Of a stretch of 64,000 nt of DNA, positions 52,279 through 60,408 are shown one piece after another. Source of the stretch: Marispirochaeta sp. (GTDB lineage Bacteria > Spirochaetota > Spirochaetia > JC444 > Marispirochaetaceae). The notes beneath the pieces were generated by a model. That model searched no databases, was not told the DNA's origin, and saw only the letters and a list, made by a program, of their open reading frames with translations. Position 1 is the first letter of the stretch; every line of letters starts with the position of its first letter. Location: the NCBI RefSeq assembly GCF_963668165.1, contig NZ_OY764211.1, positions 186,001-250,000 of the forward strand, in the 5' to 3' direction. The position numbers and the translations under genes were made by a program.

Positions 52279-52299
52279 CGGTTAAGCGTATGTTAACCG
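52279..52299 (+). other. Hairpin with attC-like core after the GNAT gene
   Basis: CGGTTAA/TTAACCG form a perfect 7-bp stem with a 7-nt loop. The left arm includes GTTAAGC (52281-52287), a perfect match to the integron R' core GTTRRRY. No T-run follows. It may be a cassette boundary rather than a terminator. Confidence 0.4.
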
Positions 52300-52394
52300 T
52301 GGAAAGCAAATTTAGATAGGTTTTTTAGTACACATGGCTAATCACTGCTCTGGATTCCAACTGACTATGCTTAAGAAAAATGTGGAGGTATTCT

Positions 52395-52949
52395 ATGTCA
52401 AAAGCGCATAAACGAAAAAAGGAACCTGAAAAAGTTCGCAGCAAGCTAATCGAGTGCGCCGTGCGCATCATCGTAGAGCAAGGACCTAATGCTGTCACAA
52501 TTCAGGCTGTCGCGGATGCCGCAGGTGTCACGAAAGGTGGTTTACTTCATCATTTTCAAGATAAGAATCAACTTAGCAAAGCTATATCAAAATATCTTCT
52601 ATCTCAGATCGATGCAGAAATTGACCAGCTGATGTCTCAGGATTCAGTCGAATATGGGCGATTTACCAGGGCTTACATCAATGCAATTTCGCAAGATCTC
52701 GCATCCGCTCAGAACGAGCAGTGGATAGCTTTGGCCATCTACTCTATCACTGAGCCTGAATTGAAATCCATGTGGAATGAATGGATAGAAGAAAAACAAA
52801 GACTGCATTATGACACGGATTCAGACCAAATGCTGCAAGTTCTCAGATATGCGGCCGATGGGATATGGTTTGAGGTTCTATTGGGGGCTGGTTATCAAAA
52901 TGAGCATTCTACTTTGCTATCCAGTCTTATCAAAATGACATACAGATGA
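52395..52949 (+). CDS. TetR-family transcriptional regulator
   Basis: A 184-residue ligand-responsive repressor. ATG 52395 follows GTGGAGGTATTCT; an in-frame start 15 nt upstream lacks an SD. The N-terminal helix-turn-helix reads KLIECAVRIIVEQGPNAVTIQ, then AVADAAGVTKGGLLHHFQDKN, the standard TetR motif. The C-terminal ligand-binding domain is helical (ALAIYSITEPELKSMWNEW, MLQVLRYAADGIWFEVLLG). It could control the MATE gene upstream, but they are separated by the GNAT gene and about 750 nt. Confidence 0.9.
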   Translation: MSKAHKRKKEPEKVRSKLIECAVRIIVEQGPNAVTIQAVADAAGVTKGGLLHHFQDKNQLSKAISKYLLSQIDAEIDQLMSQDSVEYGRFTRAYINAISQDLASAQNEQWIALAIYSITEPELKSMWNEWIEEKQRLHYDTDSDQMLQVLRYAADGIWFEVLLGAGYQNEHSTLLSSLIKMTYR

Positions 52950-52989
52950 GAGATTAGAATTATTAGATAATAATATCAAGGAGTAATCA

Positions 52990-54155
52990 ATGGCAACTTT
53001 AAACCTTCGCCGCTTTTCGAAGCCGGAAATGCTCCGGAAGATCGACCGGAGCCATCTGATCACATTTTCTGAGCCCTACACCGAATATATATCCGGGCGA
53101 GGGATAGAGTTGCCATCGGCAGCCGCAGAAAACGGACTGGACTATACAGTCATGAGTAACGTGCTGCTGAACCCGAACACCAGCACACCGCCTGAGATGT
53201 CGGAAGCTCTTTATTACATTAACGAGATGTCGACTCCTGAGGGCTTCGAACTGATACAGGAGGCCATTGCCTATACCGAGATCGATGTCAGTATCTCCGA
53301 AGATGCCGCTTACGGAGACCTGGATCTGCAGGTCTTGGTTCAGGACCGCAATATCATCGAGCGTCTCCATGCCGAGCAGTTCCTGTTCCGCCCACGATCC
53401 TTTGAATATTTCAAATGCGCTCGAGAAACCATCCCGGGTTTTGAAGAACCGAGCGAAGAAACCATTGCCGCCCTCGTAGCGGATCTGGATGAATGGTTTG
53501 CCAAGAAGCGCCGGGGCCGGGCTTCAAAGGTATTCATCTATGTGAAAGAGGATTTTGTCTGGTTCCTTGTCCGTCATGGAGAGCCTTTTACTCGGGGTCC
53601 ATTATTAAGGATGGTGAATCCGCCAGCCTGTTCTATCGGCCGGAAAAATATGACGTGATTGTTTACAACCCGGAAAACGGTGACATCCGGATGAATGCAC
53701 GCTCCAAAGGTGAAAAGGAGCTGTACCGTACCAAATTTGGGTTCCACCTTTTTGGTGATGTCGAGTTTTTCGATGGGAAGAGTAAATTTACGTTGGAGCC
53801 GCTGAGGGAATCCGGAGCCGCATCCATTCTGTGTGATGATATTGACGGAATCGATTGGGTGCGCCTTAAGTAGTTCCAGATCTTCCGTGGCGGAACACAT
53901 AAAGAAATAGAGATCCGGAAAGCCGAGGATATCTTTGCCTCACTGGCAGAGCGTGACCGGAGCATTCCCAACGGCGGACGACTGAGCAAGGCCAGCTTCC
54001 AGATCAGATTTTCCGATTCCAAAACTCCAAGAACCGTTACCCTCAGCTCCGTAAATCGGGCTCAGTTCAAACGGGATGATGATGCGGAAGTTCTCGAAAA
54101 ATGGTTGATTCGCCGTGGGTTTGTTATTTCCGACTCGGAGGACAATGGTGGGTGA
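52990..54155 (+). pseudogene. Gene A of a three-gene unknown operon (frameshift and in-frame stop)
   Basis: SD TCAAGGAG precedes ATG 52990. The first frame runs to about 53600 (ATLNLRRFSKPEMLRKIDRS, YYINEMSTPEGFELIQEA, VWFLVRHGEPFTR). A single-base shift then moves the sequence to the frame SIIKDGESASLFYRPEKYD...VRLK. A TAG at 53871-53873 interrupts it, and the same frame continues as FQIFRGGTHKEIEIRKAEDIF...ISDSEDNGG to TGA at 54153-54155. The intact protein would be about 388 residues, soluble and of unknown family. The end overlaps gene B by 11 nt. The original gene was probably functional. Confidence 0.7.
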
Positions 54156-55170
54156 AACCCGGCTGTGGCAATTCTTGGAAGAGCACCCGAAGCAGAATGC
54201 GCCATGGTGTGAATGGCAGGAGGCTTTTGGCGGCTGGGATTCCTTCAGTGGATTTGAAACGAAGTTCCTGCAGCTGACCAATCAGCGTGCGTCTTCGGTC
54301 AATTGCCGCACCGACTGTGGACTGGGCTGCCCACGAAAAATTGTTGAGCTTGCCGCCGATGATATTGCTGCGGTTTGCCCTGAGCAGGAAGAGAAGACTT
54401 ACAGCCTGAACAAGAGGGATGTGCTGGTCTATACATTGAACCGGTCATCGTTCCACAAAAGCATCTGTGCCGGGCTTGGAATCACACGGAATGAAAATTC
54501 GCTGGACGGCATTCCCGGTGTTTTCCGTCTGGGGGATTACACACCGACCGCCGGTTTCAATTTTTCGGTTTACCTGACCTTCAAGAGTGACCCGGATGAA
54601 CTTCTTGAAATCGTCAGGAATATCAGTCTGCTTGGGTCGGACCCTTATGCGCTGATCATTCCAACCCACAAACAACTGACACCCCGGACCGAGGATCTGC
54701 TGAGCCGGAGTGGTTCAATATGTATCGTACTGAGCGAGGAATTTTCCATTCAAGCCAATGGCAGCCTGAAAGCTCTCAGATCGGCAGCTGATGCATTTGC
54801 ATCATTTCAGGCTGATATACCAGAGCCGGATTCCGGTGGCATGGTCTATTTCGATACGCCTGCCGGTATTAACTGGAACGGCATCACCATCAAGTTTATT
54901 GACGGCTATACCGTTTCCATCCGCACAACCAAATCACACGGCCAGTACAATTACACCCAGATGGGAATGCCCAATACCAGAAACGGGAACCCCACCATCC
55001 CTTGGGAGCTCCGCAGAGCCTTTGCTGATTCACGCGGTCAGATTGATTGGCAGAGTCAACATGCGTCCTCCAAAGTCAAGGACCAGAAACCGCGCCTCTC
55101 AAAAAAGCTGCGTGAGTTTTTCCGGCTGAAAGACGACCCGATTGAATACCTGAAGGAAGATAATACCTGA
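54145..55170 (+). pseudogene. Gene B of the unknown operon, C-terminus truncated by a 17-bp duplication
   Basis: From ATG 54145 (SD CGGAGGACA; overlaps gene A) the frame gives 341 residues. A Cys-rich segment NCRTDCGLGCPRK...VCPE near residue 55-80 resembles a zinc site. Then LNKRDVLVYTLNRSSF, FNFSVYLTFKSDPDELL and a C-terminal domain with GINWNGITIKFIDGYTVS. The frame stops at 55168-55170 inside a duplicated block; without the extra 17 bp it would continue as ...KEEGCYRCLFTIKPEGDDD...EDALYE to TAA 55260-55262, overlapping gene C. No family was recognised. Confidence 0.65.
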
Positions 55171-55177
55171 AGGAAGA
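55145..55177 (+). repeat. 17-bp tandem duplication in gene B
   Basis: AATACCTGAAGGAAGA occurs at 55145-55160 and again at 55162-55177, a 17-bp unit repeated once. Because 17 is not a multiple of three it shifts the frame and creates the stop of the truncated gene B. Confidence 0.85.
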
Positions 55178-55254
55178 AGGATGTTACCGCTGCCTTTTCA
55201 CGATAAAGCCTGAAGGGGATGACGACTCAACCTATATCAACGAGGATGCGCTCT

Positions 55255-55836
55255 ATGAATAAAGTCAGGCCGTCGGCGGAGCAGGTGTCCATGTATCTGG
55301 AGCGGTGGGATTCGTTGGACAATTATGTACTGCAGGAGAGCAGCCTCAGAAAACTGTTCGCTGAGACCTATCCCCGAAATGTCGATATGGATGATGTCCT
55401 GATCAAGGTCTGCTCGCTGAACGATTTTTACAGCACGAACATCTTTTCACCATTCACCGTTGCCAAGCACATAGTTGATTTGGATATCGACCACCGCCTC
55501 GCAAATCGGGATCTGACTCTGGTGAACGATATTTCCGTGGTTAAGGTTAACGGTCAGAAGACCATCAATTTTTATTCATTTGCCACCAAGTACTGCAGCC
55601 ACCATTTCCCGGAGGATTATCCGATCTATGACAGCTTTGTGGAAAAAATGCTCATGCACTTCAAGCGGGTGGACAAATTCCATAAATTCAAAAAAGACGA
55701 CCTGAAGCACTATCCGACATATCACGCGGTTCTGATGGAGTTCAGCAGGTTCTATGGGCTGGAAGACTTCACCCTGAAAGAGGTCGCTAAGTACCTCTGG
55801 CAGGCGGGCAAAGAATACTTTCCCAAGCAATACTGA
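55255..55836 (+). CDS. Gene C of the unknown operon
   Basis: A 193-residue soluble protein. ATG 55255 is chosen because it overlaps the ancestral gene B stop (ATGAATAA) and has CGAGGA upstream; an in-frame start at 55219 is less supported. The sequence is helical with KVCSLNDFYSTNIFSPFTVAKHI, FATKYCSHHFPEDYPIYDSFVEKML and DFTLKEVAKYLWQAGKEYF. Such proteins have a globular helical look that recalls HhH-type or defence-island proteins, but I cannot name a family. It is intact, unlike genes A and B. Confidence 0.7.
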   Translation: MNKVRPSAEQVSMYLERWDSLDNYVLQESSLRKLFAETYPRNVDMDDVLIKVCSLNDFYSTNIFSPFTVAKHIVDLDIDHRLANRDLTLVNDISVVKVNGQKTINFYSFATKYCSHHFPEDYPIYDSFVEKMLMHFKRVDKFHKFKKDDLKHYPTYHAVLMEFSRFYGLEDFTLKEVAKYLWQAGKEYFPKQY

Positions 55837-56134
55837 CCGCTGGAAATCCGAATAAATATCACTTCCCGAAACCTGCGAGAGACTTTTGGTTTGTGAAAAC
55901 GGGTGGTTTGCCCCGACCATTTGATGTCTTAACACAACCGCAAAATACCGTCATTCGGCTAAATGCTTAATCTGAAAGGATATCTGTAACCGGACGCGGT
56001 CGGACCCTGTCCGAAGAAAACAGAGAATACCGGCCCAAACAGAGAATGAACGTGGGGAGAATGGAGAGAATCAGGTGGCTGGAGAGAGGTTCCGGAAAGA
56101 TGTCAAAACGGCCGAAACCCTTTGAATATAAGGG

Positions 56135-56182
56135 GAAAAAGAAAACCCGTCTACCCAGAGAATCACTCTGGAGAGACGGGTT
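56135..56182 (-). terminator. ssrA transcription terminator
   Basis: Minus-strand hairpin: arms AACCCGTCT (56182-56174) and AGACGGGTT (56152-56144) with an inner CCAGAG/CTCTGG stem, followed on the minus strand by TTCTTTTT. It lies about 17 nt after the tmRNA 3' end. Confidence 0.85.
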
Positions 56183-56198
56183 ATCATTTTCAAAATAC

Positions 56199-56554
56199 TG
56201 GAGGTGGTGGGAGTCGAACCCACGTCCTACGAGGCATGCCATAGATCTCTACAGGTTTAGCCATCTCTTTAATCTCGGACCGGGTGAGGGGAGCCGGCGG
56301 CCCTTCCCGATACCAAAGCCTGCTTAAATGTGTCCCCAGGCAGCACAGGCCTCTGCACAGGTAAGCCATGGTTTATTACAAGCACACCGGGCTTCAAGGC
56401 GGCATCCCGGGTACCCGACGCAGCCTAATTAAGCTGCGATTGCGTAGTCTGCTTCGTTATTATCAGCAGTTATTGGTTGTGGCAGTTTAAGGAGTTAGCC
56501 GCTCCACCTGCAACCCATGACTCTGCATCTCACAGTCGAAACCTTGACACCCCC
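56199..56554 (-). ncRNA. ssrA: Transfer-messenger RNA
   Basis: A 356-nt tmRNA that rescues stalled ribosomes together with SmpB. The 5' end GGGGGTG pairs with the 3' end CACCTCC to form the acceptor stem; the T-arm reads GTGGGTTCGACTCCCAC, and the 5' part contains the conserved GGTTTCGAC. The discriminator A is followed by GTATT, so CCA is added after transcription. The tag ORF (56467-56429) encodes ADNNEADYAIAA and a TAA stop, with a normal hydrophobic end. Its own promoter lies upstream and smpB is nearby. Confidence 0.97.
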
Positions 56555-56591
56555 CTATGGTGACTGTCTTCACAGTTCAGGATTCAATAAC

Positions 56592-56620
56592 AATATACTT
56601 GATTAGCGGTGAAGTATCAA
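56592..56620 (-). promoter_or_regulatory. ssrA promoter
   Basis: Minus-strand -35 TTGATA (56615-56620) and -10 TATATT (56592-56597) with a 17-bp spacer. Transcription would start near 56585, giving a leader of about 30 nt removed by RNase P. The IS at 56631 begins only 10 bp upstream of the -35 box. Confidence 0.8.
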
Positions 56621-56630
56621 GAAGAATAAC

Positions 56631-57867
56631 TAGTGTCCCAAACCGTGGGGATGATTTGAAGCAAACTCCTTGTATCGCTGGTATTTACCAGTAGATCCGC
56701 GAAAAAAAGGAGTTGCAAGCATGTTTCGTCCCCCATTTTGTCCCAACAGGGACTGTCAGAATCACCCTTCCGACCAATCTGTCACCGGTTGGTATGTAAA
56801 AAACGGCAGCTACCAATCCCGCCTCTTTGGAAAAATCCAGCGTTTCCACTGCAAACACTGCGGTGCAGGCTTCTCTTCCCAAACCTTCAGCATCGATTTT
56901 TTTGCAAAGAGAAAACTTCCCTACCGAACAATCTTCTCCCATCTCTTTACCTCCTCCGGAATCCGGGATACCGCGCGCATTCTGAAGGTCTCGCCGACAA
57001 CAATCACCAACCGCATCAGCAGGCTTGCACGGCAGGCAATCGCCATCCACGCCTCCTTGTCTGCAGAACTCCATTTAACCGAAGATCTGGCAGCCGACGG
57101 ATTTGAAAGCTTTGTTCTGTCCCAGTACTTTCCCAATAATATAAACCTTCTGGTTGGAAAGGACTCCCAGTTCTGGTTCTCCTTGGACTATGCCCATTTG
57201 CGGAGAAAGGGACGCATGACCGAGTATCAGAAAAAACGAAACATACAAATGCAGGCCAGGTTCAACCTGCATCGGAGAAGTATTTATCGATCATTCCAGG
57301 AGTTAGTGCGTGTATGTCTCGATTTGCAGGAGCAAAGTGCCTGTTCCAGTGTTCAGCTCTTTACTGATGAGCATCTGCAGTATGCTAAAGTGTATCGTGA
57401 TCTTACTGCCGAAGACCAAAAGCGCATACACCACCGGCGAATCAGCTCAAAATTACCCCGGACACTGCGGAATGATCTATTCAGTGTCAATTATCTTGAC
57501 CGGGAAATACGAAAGGACAGTGCAGATCATACCCGGGAGACAGTCCGGTTTGCCCGCAATGCGTCCAACTGCATGGAGCGGCTTGCCATCTACCGCTTGT
57601 ACCACAACTACTGCAAACCTTATCGGATAGCGAAGCAGGGAGACAACACCATAACCCACGCAGAACGAGCGGGGATTCTTGCACAGCGGATCAAAAGTGA
57701 GATGAAAACACTGTTCACCCGGCGGCGGTTCTTCAGCAGAATGTGTCGGATGTCTTCCAGCGACAGAATGATATGGCTGCGCAGCATTGTGACTCCCATG
57801 AAGATTACGGCAGAGTATCTTCCGGCCTATGCGTATTCGTAAAATATCCCCACGGTTCGGGACACTA
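56631..57867 (+). mobile_element. Insertion sequence with zinc-ribbon transposase, between ssrA and smpB
   Basis: A 1237-bp element with 22-bp terminal inverted repeats: left 56631-56652 (TAGTGTCCCAAACCGTGGGG...) and right 57846-57867, 21 of 22 matching. It holds one transposase gene. Flanks contain an imperfect repeat (AGAAGAATAAC before, AGAAGATTAAA after, offset by two bases), perhaps an eroded target duplication. The MITE at 47605 shares the same ends. IS family unassigned; IS1- or IS1595-like features. Confidence 0.9.
56721..57842 (+). CDS. DDE-type transposase with N-terminal zinc ribbon
   Basis: A 373-residue transposase from ATG 56721 (SD AAAAGGAG 9 nt upstream). A zinc ribbon is formed by CPNRDC and CKHCG within the first 60 residues. 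A helix-turn-helix follows (HLFTSSGIRDTARILKVSPTTITNRISRL). The catalytic-like part has LAADGFESFV, VQLFTDEHLQYAKVYRD and HTRETVRFARNASNCMERL, with Asp, Asp and Glu at plausible spacing. This layout recalls IS1/IS1595-group transposases. The ORF is intact, so it may act on the MITE too. Confidence 0.85.
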   Translation: MFRPPFCPNRDCQNHPSDQSVTGWYVKNGSYQSRLFGKIQRFHCKHCGAGFSSQTFSIDFFAKRKLPYRTIFSHLFTSSGIRDTARILKVSPTTITNRISRLARQAIAIHASLSAELHLTEDLAADGFESFVLSQYFPNNINLLVGKDSQFWFSLDYAHLRRKGRMTEYQKKRNIQMQARFNLHRRSIYRSFQELVRVCLDLQEQSACSSVQLFTDEHLQYAKVYRDLTAEDQKRIHHRRISSKLPRTLRNDLFSVNYLDREIRKDSADHTRETVRFARNASNCMERLAIYRLYHNYCKPYRIAKQGDNTITHAERAGILAQRIKSEMKTLFTRRRFFSRMCRMSSSDRMIWLRSIVTPMKITAEYLPAYAYS

Positions 57868-57875
57868 ACAGAAGA

Positions 57876-58316
57876 TTAAAGTCGTTGCTTGAACTCCCGG
57901 TCTGCGTCGCGTTTGTCATCCCGCTCTTTTATGCTCTGACGTTTGTCGTGAAGCTTCTTTCCCTGGCAGACGCCCAGTTCGAGTTTGACGATTCCTCCTT
58001 TCAGATAGAATTTCAGGGGAACCAGGGTCAGTCCTTTCTCGTCAACCTTGCGCTGCAGACGTTTTATCTCGTCCTTGTGGGCCAGAAGGCGGCGCTCCCT
58101 ATCGGGAATATGATTGTGTATATTGCCGAACTCGTATGGAGTAATGTGAAATCCTACCAGCCACAGTTCTCCATTTTTAATGCGGGCATAGGCGTCGGTG
58201 AAGGAGAATTTTCCCGATCGCATGGATTTAACTTCCGTGCCGTGAAGGGCTATGCCGCATTCAAGAGAATCGAGTACTAAAAAGTTAAAGCGGGCCTTTC
58301 TGTTATCCGCCAGCAT
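57876..58316 (-). CDS. smpB: SsrA-binding protein SmpB
   Basis: Delivers tmRNA to stalled ribosomes. The 146-residue reading from ATG 58316 is chosen because GGAAGG lies 7 nt upstream; two in-frame ATGs at 58331 and 58340 lack an SD. Motifs are ADNRKARFNFLV, GIALHGTEVKSMRSGK (tmRNA binding), YAYARI-like DAYARIKNGELWL, RKLLLH-type RRLLAHKDEI and the basic C-terminal tail HDKRQSIKERDDKRDADREFKQRL. The stop lies 8 nt from the IS end, so the C-terminus is intact. It is the partner of ssrA next door. Confidence 0.95.
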   Translation of the reverse strand: MLADNRKARFNFLVLDSLECGIALHGTEVKSMRSGKFSFTDAYARIKNGELWLVGFHITPYEFGNIHNHIPDRERRLLAHKDEIKRLQRKVDEKGLTLVPLKFYLKGGIVKLELGVCQGKKLHDKRQSIKERDDKRDADREFKQRL

Positions 58317-58431
58317 TTTTTTGCCTTCCATATAGATCATTGAGTTTACGGTAAATTATCGGGTTTACGCAAGAGCACTACGCCGGGAGCAGTTGAAGGG
58401 ACAGGAAAAATCTGGTAGCGTCTGTCCTATC

Positions 58432-59184
58432 ATGTTTCAGCAAAGCGGCGGGTTTTCCCGCTATTCAGCATATATGCGGGGTAAGAAACAGCGAACCCGT
58501 ATAAAAAAGGTACTCCTTGTAACAGCAAGTCTTTTAGCGATTTTGAGCCTTGTTAGCGTTTTGGGTGTCAGTACCCTGCGGATAAGCGGGGCTTCAATGA
58601 GCCCGAACTTTAGTAATGGAGACCGGGTCCTCAGTATGGGGCTCCCGTATGGTTTGCAGATTGGTTTCTCGGATAAACGATACTTTGCTTCAACTTTACC
58701 CAAAAGAGGAGATGTTGTTCTCGCTCGTCCCGGATACAACCCTGTACCTTCCCGCTGGTTTGTCGCTCTGGACAGAATCCTAGGTATATTAAGTTTTCAG
58801 CAGCTTAATCTTGAATCTGTTCTGGGAGATTACCGGGGCGATTCTCTTCTTGTTCGGCGGGTTGTCGGTGTTCCGGGGGATATCCTGTACATGGAAGAGG
58901 GGAAGGTTTTTTTAAAACCTGCTGGAAAGGACGAATTTCTGCAGGAGGAGCAGCTTGCGGCACAGGCGTACGATATCAGTCCGCCGCCGGAAATTCCTGG
59001 ATGGGGTCCCAGGTATACGGGACCTGCGGCATTTCCTCTTACCGTGCTGGGAGAAGACGAGTATTTTCTGCTGTGCGACAACCGTATTGTTATGGATGAT
59101 TCACGCTTATGGGGTACTATTCCCTTAGGTGCCGTGCTTGGAAGAATAGAGTATACCTACTGGCCGCTCAGTTTCTTTGACTGA
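58432..59184 (+). CDS. lepB: Signal peptidase I-like protein with Arg at the catalytic Lys position
   Basis: Type I signal peptidases cleave signal peptides outside the inner membrane. The 250-residue protein has a basic N-terminus, one transmembrane helix (VLLVTASLLAILSLVSVLGV) and the nucleophile box GASMSPNFSNGD (Ser). Box D reads LLVRRVVGVPGDILY where the family has KRVVGLPGD, so the catalytic Lys is Arg (codon 58855-58857). Box E is CDNRIVMDDSRLWGTIP. ATG 58432 was chosen over an in-frame TTG at 58393. A TTGAAG-17-TAGCGT promoter with TG extension may sit just upstream. Activity is uncertain. Confidence 0.85.
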   Translation: MFQQSGGFSRYSAYMRGKKQRTRIKKVLLVTASLLAILSLVSVLGVSTLRISGASMSPNFSNGDRVLSMGLPYGLQIGFSDKRYFASTLPKRGDVVLARPGYNPVPSRWFVALDRILGILSFQQLNLESVLGDYRGDSLLVRRVVGVPGDILYMEEGKVFLKPAGKDEFLQEEQLAAQAYDISPPPEIPGWGPRYTGPAAFPLTVLGEDEYFLLCDNRIVMDDSRLWGTIPLGAVLGRIEYTYWPLSFFD

Positions 59185-59204
59185 CACCATACCACTGGAA
59201 AAGT

Positions 59205-60338
59205 ATGAGAACCAGCTTATATGTTCATATACCTTTCTGTGACGAAAAGTGCGATTACTGTGATTTCTATTCTCTGGGTTCCGGCAGCGGGTATCAAAAA
59301 CGGGACTTTATACGGGTACTGATTGATCACCTGGCCTTTTTCTGTGAAGAGTTTCAGATCGATGAATTCCCCACCGTCTATATTGGCGGCGGTACGCCAA
59401 CTTCTCTGTCGTCGAAACTGCTGGAACCGCTTTTTGCGGCAATAGATGCATGCTCAAAAAACTCTCCGATTGAATGGACCCTTGAGGTAAATCCTGAATC
59501 CCTTACCCGGGACCACCTTTCCCTGTTTTCTTCTTTTCCTGTTTCAAGAATCAGCATGGGTGTACAGAGTCTTTATGAGCCGTCAAGAAAGTTTATTGGA
59601 AGAAGGGGCAGCATAAAAGCAGTCTTAAAGGCTTTTGATTTGCTGCACGATTACTGGAAAGGAGCGCTCAGTATCGATCTGATCCGCGGGCTGTCGGACA
59701 ATGCATCCCTTTCTTTGGAGGATGAGCTTTCGCGGCTTCCTCTTTCCTCTATCCAGCATCTTTCTCTCTACGACCTGACGGTGGAAAAGGGCACCCCCTT
59801 ATCGTATCGTGTACGGAAATCTGATCCGCGGCTGGACAACCTTCCCCAGTCTCTTAAGTCCAGTGGATTTCAGCACTACGAAGTCAGTAACTACGCGCGT
59901 CCTGGAAAAGAGAGCCGTCATAACCAGTCATACTGGGATATGGAGCCTTACCTTGGTATCGGGCCCGGTGCTGTTTCGCTGATTCGCAGGAACGGTCTCT
60001 GGATGCAGCACAGTGTGCGGCGGAACCTGGATTACTTTTTACGCAGGAGCCCCGGGGAGTGTATTGAAACAGAAAGTCCATCCGCGGCCGAGTTCTTTAT
60101 CGATCACCTGCTTATGGGTTTTCGCCAGGTTAAAGGCCTTTCTCTGAATAGAGTGCAGGAACGTTTTGCACAGGAACTATCCGATATCATCCCTGAAACT
60201 CTGTCTTGCTGGGCGGATAATCTCTCCTTGGATTCTGCCGGCGACAGGCTTGCTCTAACAGGTGCTGCCTTCTGGATACAGGACCGCTTTTTCCTTGATG
60301 CCTGGAAAGAGATAGATGCAGCTTTGCCCTTTGCTTGA
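59205..60338 (+). CDS. hemW: HemW-like radical SAM protein
   Basis: HemW is a heme chaperone related to oxygen-independent coproporphyrinogen oxidase. The 377-residue protein has the N-terminal YVHIPFCDEKCDYCDFYS (radical-SAM CxxxCxxC), YIGGGTPTSLSS near residue 65, LEVNPESLT and the SMGVQSL strand, with HLSLYDLTVEKGTPL and SRHNQSYWD in the C-terminal part. It lies 20 nt after lepB, with a weak SD (GGAAAAGT). The CDFYS form is typical of HemW rather than HemN. Confidence 0.92.
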   Translation: MRTSLYVHIPFCDEKCDYCDFYSLGSGSGYQKRDFIRVLIDHLAFFCEEFQIDEFPTVYIGGGTPTSLSSKLLEPLFAAIDACSKNSPIEWTLEVNPESLTRDHLSLFSSFPVSRISMGVQSLYEPSRKFIGRRGSIKAVLKAFDLLHDYWKGALSIDLIRGLSDNASLSLEDELSRLPLSSIQHLSLYDLTVEKGTPLSYRVRKSDPRLDNLPQSLKSSGFQHYEVSNYARPGKESRHNQSYWDMEPYLGIGPGAVSLIRRNGLWMQHSVRRNLDYFLRRSPGECIETESPSAAEFFIDHLLMGFRQVKGLSLNRVQERFAQELSDIIPETLSCWADNLSLDSAGDRLALTGAAFWIQDRFFLDAWKEIDAALPFA

Positions 60339-60377
60339 CAGCAATTTTTTGTCTGTGCTACTGTTCTGTGTTACAAT
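60335..60377 (+). promoter_or_regulatory. Promoter(s) of the yebC-ruvCAB operon
   Basis: Two overlapping candidates: TTGACA (60335-60340) with TGCTACTGT (-10 TACTGT at 60359, 18-bp spacer, TG-extended), and TTGTCT (60349-60354) with TACAAT (60372-60377), 17-bp spacer. Either would drive yebC, whose ATG has the SD AAGGAGACAGT. Confidence 0.6.
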
Positions 60378-60408
60378 TATCCCACTCGTGATCAAATAAG
60401 GAGACAGT

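Noticed and set aside
56199..56240. Possible ssrA 3'-end attachment site for the accessory region
   Set aside because: tmRNA 3' ends are frequent island targets, but I found no duplicate of this end near 48 kb, and the recombinase there is a serine type; not supported.
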